NCBI RefSeq assembly: GCF_037126465.1
Contig: NC_088209.1
Location: 9,618,052-9,682,051, forward strand
Reading direction: 5' to 3'
Length of the DNA stretch: 64,000 nucleotides
DNA from: Ornithodoros turicata
Lineage: Eukaryota > Arthropoda > Arachnida > Ixodida > Argasidae
The position numbers were made by a program, and so were the translations under genes. Shown piece after piece: positions 45,965-58,383 of this stretch. The number at the start of each line of letters is the position of its first letter. Positions within the stretch are counted from its first letter, which is position 1. The notes below the pieces were generated by a model. The model did no database searches. It was not told the origin of the DNA and worked only from the letters and a program-made list of their open reading frames with translations.

Positions 45965-46088
45965 GATCAACGTGGCTCCAACCAAAGTTAGCCCTGTTAG
46001 TTCGTCACCCCTGAAGAAGGAGCCGGTTCGGCTCCGAAACGTCGGGATCCCTTCTTTCGAGCTAACTTTGGTTGGAGCCACGTTGATC
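45965..46088 (+). ncRNA. Hammerhead-like fold inside a perfect 28-bp inverted repeat
   Basis: Arms 45965-45992 and 46061-46088 are perfect 28-bp complements. Between them lie CCC (46008-46010), the core CTGAAGA (46011-46017, fits CUGANGA), stem II GGAGCC/GGCTCC (46019-46024 with 46030-46035), GAAA (46036-46039), CG, T, C and GGG (46044-46046). Stem I would be CCC/GGG plus an internal loop and the 28-bp outer stem; stem III is a single A-U pair, as in the small hammerheads of Penelope-like elements. Predicted cleavage is after C46043. No Penelope coding sequence lies nearby, so this is an isolated end fragment or a separate small element. Confidence 0.7.
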
Positions 46089-49000
46089 GTGTTGAGGTAA
46101 ATCTTAAGAATCGAAAAACACATCCCTATGGAATCATGCCACTTGATTTATCATATACACCTGCATCCACATTGCAATCATGCTTCTATTCATCGCAAAT
46201 GCCACAATACCTCTAATTGCAATAGGAAAATTTATTGACGGTAACAACATACAACACACCCGAAACACTACCCTCTAATTTGGCTGTGTTGTGCATGTCT
46301 TGAACGTGTTCTGAATAGCTGAGTTACAAAATAGTGAACCAAACCAAATCCTGCTAATATGCATATGCGTAGTACATCACTTTACCTTCAATTATGTTAC
46401 AACTTGTTCTCCTTGCACCAGCTCAGGTGCACGCTAAGTGTCCATGGTTTTTGCTGTATGACATGTCCTGTACATTGGTACTCTCATTTCACACCAGCTC
46501 TCCTCTTCCTTGACTCGCACTCCACCCATAAATGTACAGCAGTGAGTGGAGAATAAACAGAATATGGGCATACTACGGTCACAAAGTTCTGGTGTAACTA
46601 AGAATGTGTTATCAGCATCATGACAAATGATTCTAACATCTATGGATCTGTCATTCGAAACAGTGCCTGAATGCTGTTGCAATAAAAGATACCACGTACA
46701 TACATTTACTGTTGGAAAGCCTTCACATGATCACCAGGAGAATATGTGGCGTCTCGTGCACACTGCTTTCACTGCATGGCTGGCACCAAATGCCTGTGAC
46801 GTATGATTGTATATGTGTCAAACCTGATTATTTATTTTGTTTCAGGTAAGCCGTTCTTCAATGCCATATGTGAAGAAAATAATTGCTATACAAATTTATT
46901 GCTATTCAAATATGTGACTGGCATTAGCTTAGGCACACCATGCCATGCCCCACAAAAAACATGTGTGTGTAAGAGCTAGCTTCACCATAGGTTCAGAAAT
47001 CTTGTGGTTGTGTGTGTGGAATTTTTCATTTCTTTTTAATGGGAAATTGACACTACTACTGTTTCTTTTTAGAACCCCCCCCTCCCCCCACATTTTCTAT
47101 GGCACTCTTAGGGGTGCTAAAGTTCAGTAAAGTGGGCCGAAGTAGTTACATGCTCTTCTTGTCTGCCAACGTAATGCATATGGCCAGAATCTGTGAAACT
47201 GTTGCTTTGGGTGGTGGTATCTTGCAAACCATCTCCCATATGACATGTATTAATTACCAGAAGTTGCCTGAAGACTCTGCATGTCCACCACTCATTACTG
47301 AAGTTAGGTGGTTAGTCATGCAGAGGCATCTACAAATTTTTTTCCATAAATTCAGCATTGTGTCCCATAAATCTGCTCCCAGGCTTTGTCCTTGATGATA
47401 CAGTACACCATGCTCACTACATTAAACTGTTCAGTTGCATAGATTTGTGCTGACACAACTGGATCAATATGTCGGCTTCTGCAAAGTGAAAACTGCCAAT
47501 GTGGCTAAAAAATAACTGAAATTGCAGAAGAAAGATATACAATCATGTAAATTTTAATAAAAGTAATACAGCACATTGTAGCTAAGATGCACATGATTTC
47601 AAGTTGCATCCTTTTCTTTGTATAAGCTTATTTGCATTGCGTCCAATTTTCCACTGCAGACTTCCCCTTACGGTATGATACAGATCAATAATCAGTGCTG
47701 CTGTTTGCTGTAGCACTGAGATTTTATGCTAGAATGAGCATCTCTAGGTGTGCCTTGCTGTAGTATTCCACTGTGTTGTTTCTCAAGAAATAGCACAATC
47801 TCTCAGTACAAAGGTGCGCAGTCAAACTGCATAACCGCACAGTGCAGAAATGCAGCCTGTGCAATAATTTTTTCATAGCTTTATCATCTGTGTAAACGAA
47901 AATTAGTCGAAGCAGGCCACACATACGGATGATACAAACATGTAAGCCTCAAACGCTCAGTTGCTGAGTTGCTTGAATCATCGTCTGTATTTCAGGATAT
48001 CTGCAATCCAGTAAAGCATGGAAAACTGGGAATAGTCTGAGAACTATTGCATGACTGGAAAACTAGAAAAAATGTCAAGAAAGCGGTGAAGAGCTGCTGA
48101 AGTAAAAATTCCCTAAATAAGTTTACACAATTGTACAATGGAGATTATCTTTCTCGTGGCATCACACAGGCCTCTTATGTCATTTCACAGTCAAAGTTGA
48201 GTGGTGGTGAGTGAATGTTGGGAATTGACGAGTAACTGCAGACGTACCCAGTCTTGATAGCGGGCAGAAAAACAAGAAAAAAGCACGCCCCCCGGTCATG
48301 CCGGTTCCTTTTATTAAACACCCTCAACATCAGCGCCTGCTAGCGGTTATCGTTTCTAATGAGATAACTAGTAGCGTCCTCTACAATCTGTGTAAGAGTG
48401 AAGTGATAACTGTAACTGCATCACTATGCAAATTCTTTTATAAATTAAAAAAAAAACCTGAATAAGGAGTGATTTCAAAGATCGTAGTGAATGATGCAGT
48501 CGTCGTCCTTCTGTCCACGTCTCTCTGCTGCGGAATGAATTCGTACCAACTACCCCGCCTTCATACGCTTGCTTAGTGCATGATGTGCTGTTGGCAGCCG
48601 TATTATAGCATGGCATGAGCTGTGGGGAGTTTTTAGGCATTGGTGGTGGTGATGTTTTGGCATGTAATGGTGCGAAGATAATGCCAGTGAAATTGCTTAC
48701 AATGCCAGTGTGTAAAGAATGAGCATGGAAAAATAGATAAGTCCCCAACCAACAAACAAATAAGTGAACAACAAACAAAGTGAACAAATAAGCTCAACAC
48801 AATTATTGAACAAAATGGCAGCACAGGCTTGTTTGTGGCTGATGTTGCAGCTGTTGTTGTGTGTGTTTTCTTTGGTCCTTTCCTGTTTACTCCATCCTTG
48901 AAACACCACTATTGAAACCGGTATAAGATATCCTTCTTTACGAGGTATTTGGTTCATTTTAACATCTGTATTTTGTGTACACAGTCTCAATAAACTAAAA

Positions 49001-51770
49001 ATTCTGAATGGCTCGGATGCAGTGTAATGGCATGAAAGTGTGGCCGTTTATTTTTTGCGATTATTACATCTGTGATGTCAAGTGCATCATAGCTGATGAC
49101 AGGTAAGGACAAATATATACATTAGGTATGTTCCCATTGTGTGAAATTTCATCAGAGCAAGAGACAGTCGCAACGTAATGATGTATCTTTGTTGGCTGAA
49201 CAGAACAATCAATTTAGTGCTTAATGATTTGTACAATAATCTTATATGCTGAAATGCAGAAATAAAGGAGATCAGAGGTAAGCACAGCACCGCACTAACA
49301 GGGGGTCACGACACTGGTAACTTCCACGCTCACAAGCAGGGACGCCCTGGGTAACTGACGAAAACAGCGCTAAACAAACAAAGAAAAACACACACACACA
49401 TGCCCAGGACGTAAACAAGGCAGCACCATGAGTACGTTTTCGGTAGGAGTCACACTACAAAGAAACACAGCCAGCAAAGAGATGGTCTAACGCGTTGCAG
49501 ATTTGTGGCACGTTGAAAGTACCACGTCGAGTTATGCGTATGGGAGTCACCTGCAGGATAAGGTCACCCTTGCATCAGTGTTCTTTCTGTTTACATAGCC
49601 TACAGTGATCAAGCACTAGTACACACGTTGCGAACATGATATCAGGCTCGAAAGCGTATAAAAGACTCTGCTGGAATGCCCCATCAATCGAGAGGCTCTC
49701 TTGATCGTTGCAGTTCACCACACATGCCGCACAACAGACGATAAAAAAGCGATGGTCGATGCGGATGACGTTATTATACGCATCCACTATCGACGACCGA
49801 ACACCGACGAAAGCACAACGATCACCTGCGCGAGGATACCTACTGCTGCCTTTCAAATAACATGGCAAACGCTCTCTTTTAAGCGACCATATCAAGAGCT
49901 TGCCATTCACAAATACAGAGGTAGGCATAACGCATAACCGACGATTAGCGACACCGCGATCCGCAGCCACCTGCAGCAGCGCCAGCGCCGCCTGAACTTT
50001 TCTTCCGTTAACATCATAATCAAAAAACGAACGGGAGCCTTCCTCTTCACAATCCTGTCGTCTGCTACGTTCTCCCTCCCCTCAACCATCTCGTGCCAAT
50101 GTCAATAGTGCGCATGCGTTGTGGTCACCCTTTGGTCAACCGCTCTTCATAGCCGAAGAGATCACGTGATCGATTTAAACCCGACGTCACTAAACCAAAG
50201 CTTCAAGTCGGCTGGTGAATACGGACTTATTTCTCTTGCAATCCTTCTGTTCGCCATGACCTGTCTAGAACGCAGGATCGGTATCCCGAGCAAGTACGTT
50301 CACGTACGTCTGTGACACTGCCAGCAGGGACGCGAAGCTGTAGTAGAAATCTATTGTAGCTGGAAACTCACGTGACCTCCGGAGCTGCACGAATCACTGA
50401 GGACTAGCCACCCTATTTTTTTAATATGCCGCGAATGACGTAAATGACGTGTTATCCGTTTCTCTCTCACTACTTTTCTCCTTTCTGCTCTGCTTTCCGT
50501 CTTCTGTTGTTGTTCCTTTTTTTCTTTCATTCACTATTCTTTCGGTTCGCGTTTGTCGGAATGCAGTGAGAGTTACAGGAATTCGACGGAGCCTTGGTTG
50601 TTTTTGTCACATGAAGTATTTTATTGTGCGACATATGGTTATGCAAGCAAGACGTGCACAGCATGACTGCGGAACGAAAACAACATGACGTTAATATTGC
50701 TCTGGAACTTCCTTGAATAGGCCTGATAACGTCGGACTGCCTCTGGCAAGGACTGCTACTGGGGACTGGAGCTCAGTGTCTGCAAGATGAAAAAGATTGG
50801 TATCAGATATACAGCCATGCATGTGAAAGTTGCAATGTAAATAGAAAGAATTCTATTGAACGCGAAAAATAAGAACGGTGGTAGGGTTGGGAGAACCTCG
50901 CAGCCATGGGGTGTGATGAGAGACCTTAGTAAAAAAAAAAAACATTTATTGTGCTACTTTACAACAGGCCGAATAGCCTGACTTGGCTTTTGCGCTACGT
51001 GCAGAACAGATACTAAGTCAACGTCGGGCGAAATGACCGAAAACCAGACTTACAGTAGCGTCATACCTTCATACAGTACCACGTGGGCGGGTATTTAATC
51101 ATAACATTTAGTTGATACTGTTTCACGAAAAGAAATATAGTCTACCATCGTATCTGCAAAGCAACGCTGTCTGTCTCGGTCACAGCGTATTCCGGTACCG
51201 ATTTATGGTAACAGTTAAGCAAGTTATTCACAATTGACCAAGTAAATGCGGGCTTGTAAGGCAAGAAGCAATGACAAATGACATACCTGTCGGCAGTCGT
51301 TGACCGGGTATCGGGTATGAGGAGCTCGGACGCTCGAACAGTTTCTACACCAAAAAGTAGAGCAGAAATGTCGCGCAGGCATCTTCCCTGGAAGCTGTGA
51401 CTGTTTGAGGACACTCACATGATACAGCTTGCGTTTTTAAACAGGAAAAATTAGAACTCACAGTCCAACCCAACCGCTACACAACAAGAGCCGTCCAAAA
51501 TGGACGCAGGCGGTTCCGTGGACGCCGACTCCAACCGGCGCGGGCGCCGCGCTGTCGCCTGTTTGAGCGCCCGCGATCAAATTTGAAAATGGAGATCATC
51601 GCTCAGAAAATGAATTGATCATCATGGGAAGCAATCAGTAATCACTAGCCACCGGATGTCTCCATGACGTTCAATTTATGACGTTTTCTGACGCCCGATG
51701 ACGTGAAACACATGAAGCGCCTCACTTTATCCCGCAAAGGAACTGGCGAGTTTCGGGCCCTTGCTGCCAT
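46089..51770. other. Long stretch without recognised genes
   Basis: AT-rich to about 49.5 kb, with C-rich (47075-47090) and A-rich tracts. A 131-codon minus-strand frame (49575-49970) and a 60-codon one (49907-50089) lie just inside a more CpG-rich zone (49.9-50.3 kb); no domain is recognised. A GC-rich patch (51500-51570, cggcgcgggcgccgcgc) could belong to a host promoter, but nothing else supports that. Confidence 0.4.
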
Positions 51771-53953
51771 CCCGGTAAACCACTAATATCCCTAGGACAT
51801 CCTTACAAGGTTATGAACGTCCTGAATATCTGGACATCCATGCAATATCTGTGGGATGTCCCAGAACGGCATTCGCGTTTCTATTTTATCGAGTAAATCA
51901 CAGATGTCCTAGCTACGTCCGCAGGATATCGCGCTTTGGACATTTGAATGGAGGAAAAGCCTGGAGGCCCCTTGGGTACCCATAAAAGATCCAGTACACG
52001 AGATTTTGGGCGCTGGTTGAACGTCACAGGAACGTCGCAAGGACGTTGACTGAAGATATGGGAATAAACGTGAAGTTTATGGCATCTTCCCAGCAAACCA
52101 TTAATATCCATGGGACATCCCTACAAGGTCGCGAACGTCCTGAATATCTCGACATCCATAGGATATCTATGGGATATCGCACAGTTTCATTGCGTTTTGG
52201 GCTTACTCCAGTAAACAACAGATGTCCCTGGTATGTTGGAAGGATATCGCGCTCTGGATGTTTGAATGTCCCATGACAAGCTGCCTGCAGATCCTAGGGA
52301 TGTCTATGGGAGATCCAGGAAATATTTGTTTGTCCTTATAGAGACGGTAACCTGAATTAAAAACACAGTAGTTGATAGGAAGGAATGTCAGAAATGTTGT
52401 TGGGTATACTGTGGGTTGATGCAGAAACGCAGGAATTGCGAAGATAAATCCTCGTCACCGTTACAAATGGTTTACGCCACGCTACCCCTAACGAACGTGT
52501 GTGTAACGATTTGTATTTCAGTATATGTTCCATCCAGCTCGCAAATAGAGGTTACTGCGGGTTTTTCCAAGTGGTCCAAGTGAGGCGGGCAGGGTTCGGC
52601 ACTTATGCTGGCGTGTCCCACGGTGTTGCTGTACTGTGATGAATCCTGTTAGGCTAAGGTAATGTTTTTGTTCCCAATAGTATCAAATGGGTTAAAACAC
52701 ACAATAAATATTGTTTGCTGGAACACAGTTGCAGTGGTCTCTACGCACTCTACAAACACTAAATATCTGATGCACAAAATTGTTAAAAGCAAAATATGTA
52801 CGATATTCGTAATCTCCCGTTTATATCCAAATATCTGTGACAGACGTCGCAGGGACTTTCAGTGGATCTACAAACATGGCAGAAATGCTAGTCGCAGGGA
52901 TATCGCATGGATGTAAAACGGATCTGTGGCGAACTCTACTGGATATCCAAACGTCCCGGGCGAGATATCTTACGGATATTTGCTGGATGTATCTGGTTTG
53001 CTGGGTTGTTACGACAGCCACATTTTTGTTGTGCTGAGAGCAAGCAAAAACTTCTGTAAACGTTAACTGGATGGGGGAACAAGCAAAATCGCTATATATT
53101 TCTATCGTTCGCGTGCTGCTAGCCGTGAAAGTATTTATCTATATCCGTAACGATCGTCAAGGAACAGTGGTACTTGATCACTTTTATACCTCCACCCAGC
53201 AGCTAATCCCATTTTAGTCAATAGCTTGAATTAAAAACACAGTACCTGGCATGAAGGAATGTGAGAAACGTTATTGGTTATACCATGTCTCTGCAGATTC
53301 ACGGGTTAATTGCAGAGAAGCACTTCCTCACCGTTACAAGTGTATCACGGACCAAATACATAACGAACTTGCCCCGAAGGCCTTTATTTCCGTATAAGCT
53401 CTGGGCATTTTGTCAGCATAAACGGTTGTGAATGCTCCCTTCAAATTCGCGTACGCGGTGAATGGGACAAAAAAGGGACCCTGTTCTTCTTTTTGGGGTG
53501 GAAGCACGTGTGGTAGCATGGTCAGCCTTGGTGGACCATGCGTCAGAGTTTGGTCGAACGCTGGCAGGGCTTACTACATTCCCCGAATTTTTGACCTGTT
53601 GTTGATGTTCGAGGCATTTATTTCAACACACACGAAAAAATTAACATTGTACATAATACCTATGCAAATACATATATATTTACATACATACCAGAGTGGT
53701 GTTGTCATGTCAGATATGTATCAACTAAAAGCAAGTGCATGTTTGGTCCTGCTTGCATGATGTCCCACGTACGTCCATATATCCTAAAAAGACGTTCCCG
53801 AAATATTCGCAGGATCTACAAATGACAAAGAAGTGCTAGTCTACAGAACGTCTCGGGGATGTAAATGGGCTCTGTGGCAAAGTCCGTGGGATATCCCAAC
53901 GTCCAAAATACGATATCCTGTAGACGTTTTCTGGATATATATGGTTTGCTGGG
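51771..53953. mobile_element. CCCGGTAAACC/GGTTTGCTGGG-ended element (outer)
   Basis: Left end CCCGGTAAACCACTAATATC and right end ATATGGTTTGCTGGG are imperfect inverted repeats of the same family as the element nested inside it. Both subterminal parts are rich in ggacatcc, ggatatc, gaacgtcc and acgtcc words in both orientations. The inner block (gaattaaaaacacagtacc, gaaggaatgtgagaaacgtt, cctcaccgttacaa) is shared with the elements at 52089 and 62716. No transposase. A target duplication is not evident. Without the nested copy it is about 1.26 kb. Confidence 0.75.
52089..53005. mobile_element. CCCAGCAAACCA-ended element (nested)
   Basis: Perfect 12-bp inverted ends CCCAGCAAACCA (52089-52100) and TGGTTTGCTGGG (52994-53005), flanked by TT on both sides (2-bp duplication). 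917 bp, with subterminal ggacatcc/ggatatc words and the shared inner block cctgaattaaaaacacagta ... cgtcaccgttacaaatg. It sits within the outer element, so it inserted later. Confidence 0.82.
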
Positions 53954-54843
53954 CAGTGTCTGGGCCTGACACTATCAGGGCCTGAAGCACGTTTCAAAAC
54001 ATCATTTCTGTGCGACGACAATATTCTAGTGTGAACAGCCCAGAGTAAATGGCCCATTACACATGTGTCTAGCAGCATTCTTGGTATGTCTTATTTTGCA
54101 GAATCTCACATTTTGATGAGTGCATCTTCCCAGACAACACGTAACCTCGATAGGACATCTGAAAAAAAAAAAAAAAAAACATGTCCCTCAGACGTCTCTG
54201 CGATGCGCCTAGAAGTACGTTTCACAGTTGGTTCTTTTTTGTTATAACGGGGACGTCACCGAGTCCAAAGCACGTACCTCGACGTGCGAAGACGGGATTT
54301 CCATTGCCCTCACTCTGCGACAGCCACCGAGAGAGGAGAATGACAGGAGTGGGAAGGGAGGACGCTTGGCCTGCCCCATATGTCGATGGTCGTTGGAAAG
54401 GCCGACAGATGGTGGCGTTTTATTACTGTTGATCTACTTAAAGACTCCAAAAAAAAGAAGTGTGGTCTGCTGTTAAAAAAAAGGTAGCATTACGATATCG
54501 ACGGAAGCAAGTTAAAAATTTTCTCATATGAGTGTGCATATCCTCCAGTACGGTACTACGGCTGACTAAAACTGCATTCTGAATGTGGCGGAAAAACGGG
54601 TTTCCTTACTGTTAGTATGCCCTCCATATTGACTCACTGAACGTACATCTGTTTGGGTGACAAGCCGACAGAGCTACAAACAAGAGTAATGAGCGGCAAG
54701 GAAGGTACGTAATTTCTTCAAGCTTGCATTTGCTGATTTCTTGAGTTTCTATAGCTGTGTGCGTAATAATTTTAGAAGCGTTTATCATTCTTGGCCAGCT
54801 CCAATGTGAGTGCTTGCTTGTACGAGAGGTTACCATTTGCGGC
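53954..54843. other. Unassigned; possible orphan element end
   Basis: At 54130-54164 tcccagacaacacg...ataggacatctg resembles the CCCAG ends and their ggacatc words, followed by an 18-base A tract. No matching opposite end (cgtgttgtctggga) is seen downstream to 64 kb. The rest is unrecognised. Confidence 0.45.
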
Positions 54844-56906
54844 ATGTTGCAGTCTAAAACAACTATTCACCGTCGCGTGAGACAGGCGCTTCAGGAGAGT
54901 TTACATATCATTACCTCCCCGCCGGGTACACAAGTGCTTTACAGCTTTGTAAGTCCGGCCGTCTCTGTATCAGAAGGAGCTAGCGTAGCTGTCGGCACAG
55001 AGGTACAAGATAGTACACTCGATTTTTCACAAGCTACTGCAGAGGTTGAACAACGCGACGAGGATGCCAATTTTGAACGAGAATCTAGTCCTGCTACAAC
55101 TGCACTGGTTTCTGACGGTGAACCGCCCGATGATGTGCCATTCGAGCAGCGACTTAGGCAATGGGCAGTCGAGCGTGCGACACCGTATGCACACCTTAAA
55201 AAACGCGCATCTTACGGTCCCAACCGTCGTTAGCTGGACTTCCTACTTGTGCAAGAAGTATGTTGCAGACACCACGCCAGGCCGTTGGTGACACCACGAT
55301 GGGAGACGGAAAATACTGTAATTTTGGCCTTTCAATTGGCCTACAGCATGTGTTCAAGGGGCAGTCCCTTATACCTGACGAAGTCAGCATAAATGTTAAT
55401 GTTGACGGCCTACCACTGTCTAAAAGCACAAAGGACCAATTTTGGCCTATCCTGTGTCAAGTGAAAAATTACAGTGATTCCTGCGCATTCCCAATTGGGG
55501 TGTGCTACGGCAAGTGTAAGAACATTTGCGCAAACACGTTCCCTCAGCTTTTTTGTCCAGGAGCTCAATGAAGTCCTGGTAAATGGTGTCCACATCGAGA
55601 GCAGTACTGTGCATATAAAACTTGCGGGCATTGTTTGTGACGCACCAGCGGAGGCGTACGTACTGGGAGTTAAAAGACACAATGCATATTTTGGGTGCAC
55701 GAAATGCACTACAGAAGGCAGCTATCAGAACGGTCGTGTGTGCTATCCCGACATCAATGCGCAGCTAAGGACTGATGAGAGTTTCCGAAATCGTGAACAA
55801 GCAGATTATCACGTTAATGACACAATATTAAGGGAGTTACCGATTAATCTAGTGAAGGCAGTGCCATTAGATCACACGCAATTGGTGTGTCTCGGCGTCG
55901 TTCAGAAACTTTTGATGCTGTGTTTTTTTTTGTTTTTTTTACTTTCGTATTTATTTCCAAAGGAAAAGAGAGGTACAGCAAAAAGCTGCAGAGGCAGCTT
56001 AAAGGCGATAAAGCCTATCGGGTTTAAAGGCGATAAAGCCTATCGTTTGGGAAGCACAGTCAAGGACCTAATAAATCTTGAGTCACTTAAGATTGAAGCG
56101 TATGTTTGCTCTGTGTTTGGAAGGACGCCCCATAAAGTGAGTGACATGGATCGTTGGAAGGAAACGGAATTTAGAGTGCTGCTCCTTTACACGGGCCCAG
56201 TGGTGCTACTCTCAAAAGCTCTATTACAGTCTTGTGCAGCCCTTTTTTTTTTTTTTTTTTTTGCGAGACGTATGTGGATTACGCCGAAAACTTACTGAGG
56301 CATTTTGTGCAGGTGTTTGTTTCTCTGTATGGGGTCGAAAACGTGTGCCGCAACGTTCATAATTTGATTCATTTGACAAGTGAACATGGTGCCCTTGACA
56401 CATGGAGCGCTTTCCCCGTTTGAAAACTACATGCAGAGCCTCAAACGAATCTTAAGGAAGCCTGAACGCCCTTTGGAGCAACTTCACAATCGTGTGATGG
56501 AAGAAAGAAGAATTCCTCACAGAACCAGCTCTTCTACGTCACTCGCACCTCAGTATGCAATCCAGCATAATTCTGGGCCACTTCCTGCTGGCTGTCTGGA
56601 GCCAGAGTGTAAAAAGGTGACTATCCCTCAGAAGCTCACGCTGAGAGCAACCAAGCGCAAGAATACTTCATAATGGTTGACGGATCAATCATGCGAATCG
56701 AAAATATTGCAATCAGCTCCACTACAAGACAGATTGTTTTGATTGGAAGAAGAGTTATCAACACCACAGACCTGTATGAGCATCCCTGCAAATCATCGCT
56801 GCTTGAAATTAAACTTGTCTGGCCACTAACAAATGTCTGTCAAAAGTGCTTGAGACTGCCATTCAAAAATAAGTTGGCAGTGTTTCCCCTGTTGCATTCT
56901 CGGTAG
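54844..56906 (+). pseudogene. tnp2/CACTA-like transposase, multiply frameshifted
   Basis: A transposase of the animal relatives of En/Spm TNPD (Transposase_21-like). It begins MLQSKTTIHRRVRQAL at 54844. Blocks in order: LPTCARSMLQTPR (near 55240), NVDGLPLSKSTKDQFWPIL (first candidate catalytic D), CDAPAEAY and YFGCTKCTTEGSYQNGRV, PLDHTQLVCLGV (second D), RWKETEFRVLLLYTGPV (candidate E), YVDYAENLLRHF, NVHNLIHL, ENYMQSLKRIL, and MVDGSIMRIENIAI to the C-terminal FPLLHSR at 56906. About 690 residues, near the usual length. Breaks: A-run near 55197, T-run 55549-55554, inserted sequence 55918-56066 with a duplicated aaggcgataaagcctatcg, T-tract near 56238-56262, C-run near 56415, and a shift near 56650. 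No enclosing terminal repeats were found. Class is fairly sure, exact superfamily less so. Confidence 0.78.
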
Positions 56907-56983
56907 CCGGCGCCATTTTGTCGCTTTCACTTTTTGTATATTGTTCTATGGTCACAGCACTTATTACTAGGAACCAACAAATC

Positions 56984-57399
56984 TTTCATCCTGAAATTCC
57001 CCAACGAGGATGACAGCATTGCCATCGTGCATGCTAATTGGATCGACGGAGACCGGTGCTTCTGGCCAAGTGAAATAGACTCTAAAAGGCTCCGACAGTT
57101 AATTGCGAAGGGTGAAAGGCCACAACCAAACTGGACCGTGCACAGCTGTATCATGATATGCTCTTTCGGTATGCCATGGAATTTGTTGCATGAATATAAT
57201 GCTTCAGTACAGCGGATATTTATACGGTGTCAAAGTGCTCACTTAGTTTATCTTCTTCGTGTTAGGCACATACGAAGAGGCACAAAGGAAGATTAAGAAA
57301 GCGGAGGTAACGTCCGATTTGTCAAGCGATACGGAACTTGGACATGCGAAACGGAACAAAAAAAAAAAAAAACGCCAGAGACAGTCATTGTTGGTATAG
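56984..57399 (+). CDS. Second gene of the CACTA-like locus, first two exons
   Basis: Starts within a frame open from 56934. Visible protein: FILKFPNEDDSIAIVHANWI, CFWPSEIDSKRLRQLI and PNWTVHSC. A GT at 57169 (ttcg|gtatgc) and AG at 57264-57265 (gttag|gcac) define a 97-bp intron that joins in frame to GTYEEAQRKIKKAEVTSDL, followed by a lysine-rich run from an A tract and a stop at 57399. Arthropod proteins with a V/I-x-W-I ... WPP-type block followed by TYEEAxxKxxxAE occur beside such transposases as far as I recall (inference). Position right after the transposase recalls TNPA beside TNPD in En/Spm. Likely non-functional if the A tract shifts the frame. Confidence 0.55.
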
Positions 57400-58383
57400 C
57401 CAGACAGCTTCTCAGCAAGAATGGAGAACAGATCCGGAAAACTTTGCTGATGTACCACCAAGGCCCCCACTCCTCCCACATACATAGATTTGTCAGGCCA
57501 CCAAAACGGAAGTGAGTCCACAGTGTAGAATAGTTCCAGTTAACGTTCCGCACGGGTAAATGCATATCGTGGCATAACATTCTCACAACGACATTGCTTC
57601 AATATCATATAGATGCTGGGCACACTACCACAGCACAGCTTGGAAACCTGTATCCGGGAGGAAGTAATGATGAGCATGGTAAGAGATAGAACTGTGTGAG
57701 AACTATAATTAGAAAAACTGATCCAGCAGCTTTGGTGACGTTAAATACCACTTCCTTGTCTCAGGTACGACAATGTTATTCATCTAGGCTACCTAGCCAA
57801 TTCTGCTGTTTGCGGATACATATTCTGTGTTTCCGCATGTTCCGGGTATATCCGCATTTCCAGACATTTTCCTCTAGTGCATCAAAAGCTACGATTATCT
57901 TTTGGTAGACTGGCGTCGTAACCTGTGCCAAGCTTCTACTTGTCTTAATCTTTCTTGACATTGTGCATATGAAAAAAAAAAAACCTTGCAGTTGGTGTGA
58001 AGCAGTTAATAATCAAAACATAATTTTATTTTTTAGTTGCTCGTGGCCACACCTACCCAAAGGCTGCCTCGACAGAATTTTCACCCTCGGACAGCACTGC
58101 TACTAGAGCACAAGCAAAAAGCAGTACATCATGTGCGTTTCCAGAGCCCTTTGAATTCTCCGAGTGCTAGTTACTAGAAGCATGTGGTCTATTTGCAGTT
58201 ATTCGAAAACAGTTGTTCTTTTTGAAGCAAAATTGTCAGTATTACTGATTTTCACTTGAAGGAAGTTTTGTGCTGCGTTTCAGGGGATCATTCGCTGAGG
58301 TGTTTGCCACGGTATGTACCAGATGTCCCAGGGGCTCTTAATGAGTCATCATCAGCTGTACAAAATGGGGAACATCACCACGG
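57400..58383 (+). other. Candidate further exons of the second gene
   Basis: 57613-57678 (after atatag, before ggtaag; 66 nt, DAGHTTTAQLGNLYPGG...), 58036-58173 (VARGHTYPKAASTEFSPS..., ending in TAG) and 58284-58382 (after tttcag, before ggtaag; 99 nt, GDHSLRCLPRYVPDVPG...) are open and bounded by consensus splice sites. Two are exact multiples of three and end in acidic/His-rich ...EHG-like words. No domain recognised. 57.24-57.59 kb minus-strand frames are shadows. Confidence 0.35.

Noticed and set aside
49575..50089. A host gene on the minus strand near 49.6-50.1 kb
   Set aside because: The open frames of 131 and 60 codons show no recognisable domain, no clear splice signals and no supporting context; left as unassigned.
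51500..51570. CpG-rich host promoter
   Set aside because: A short GC-rich patch only; no downstream gene can be recognised.
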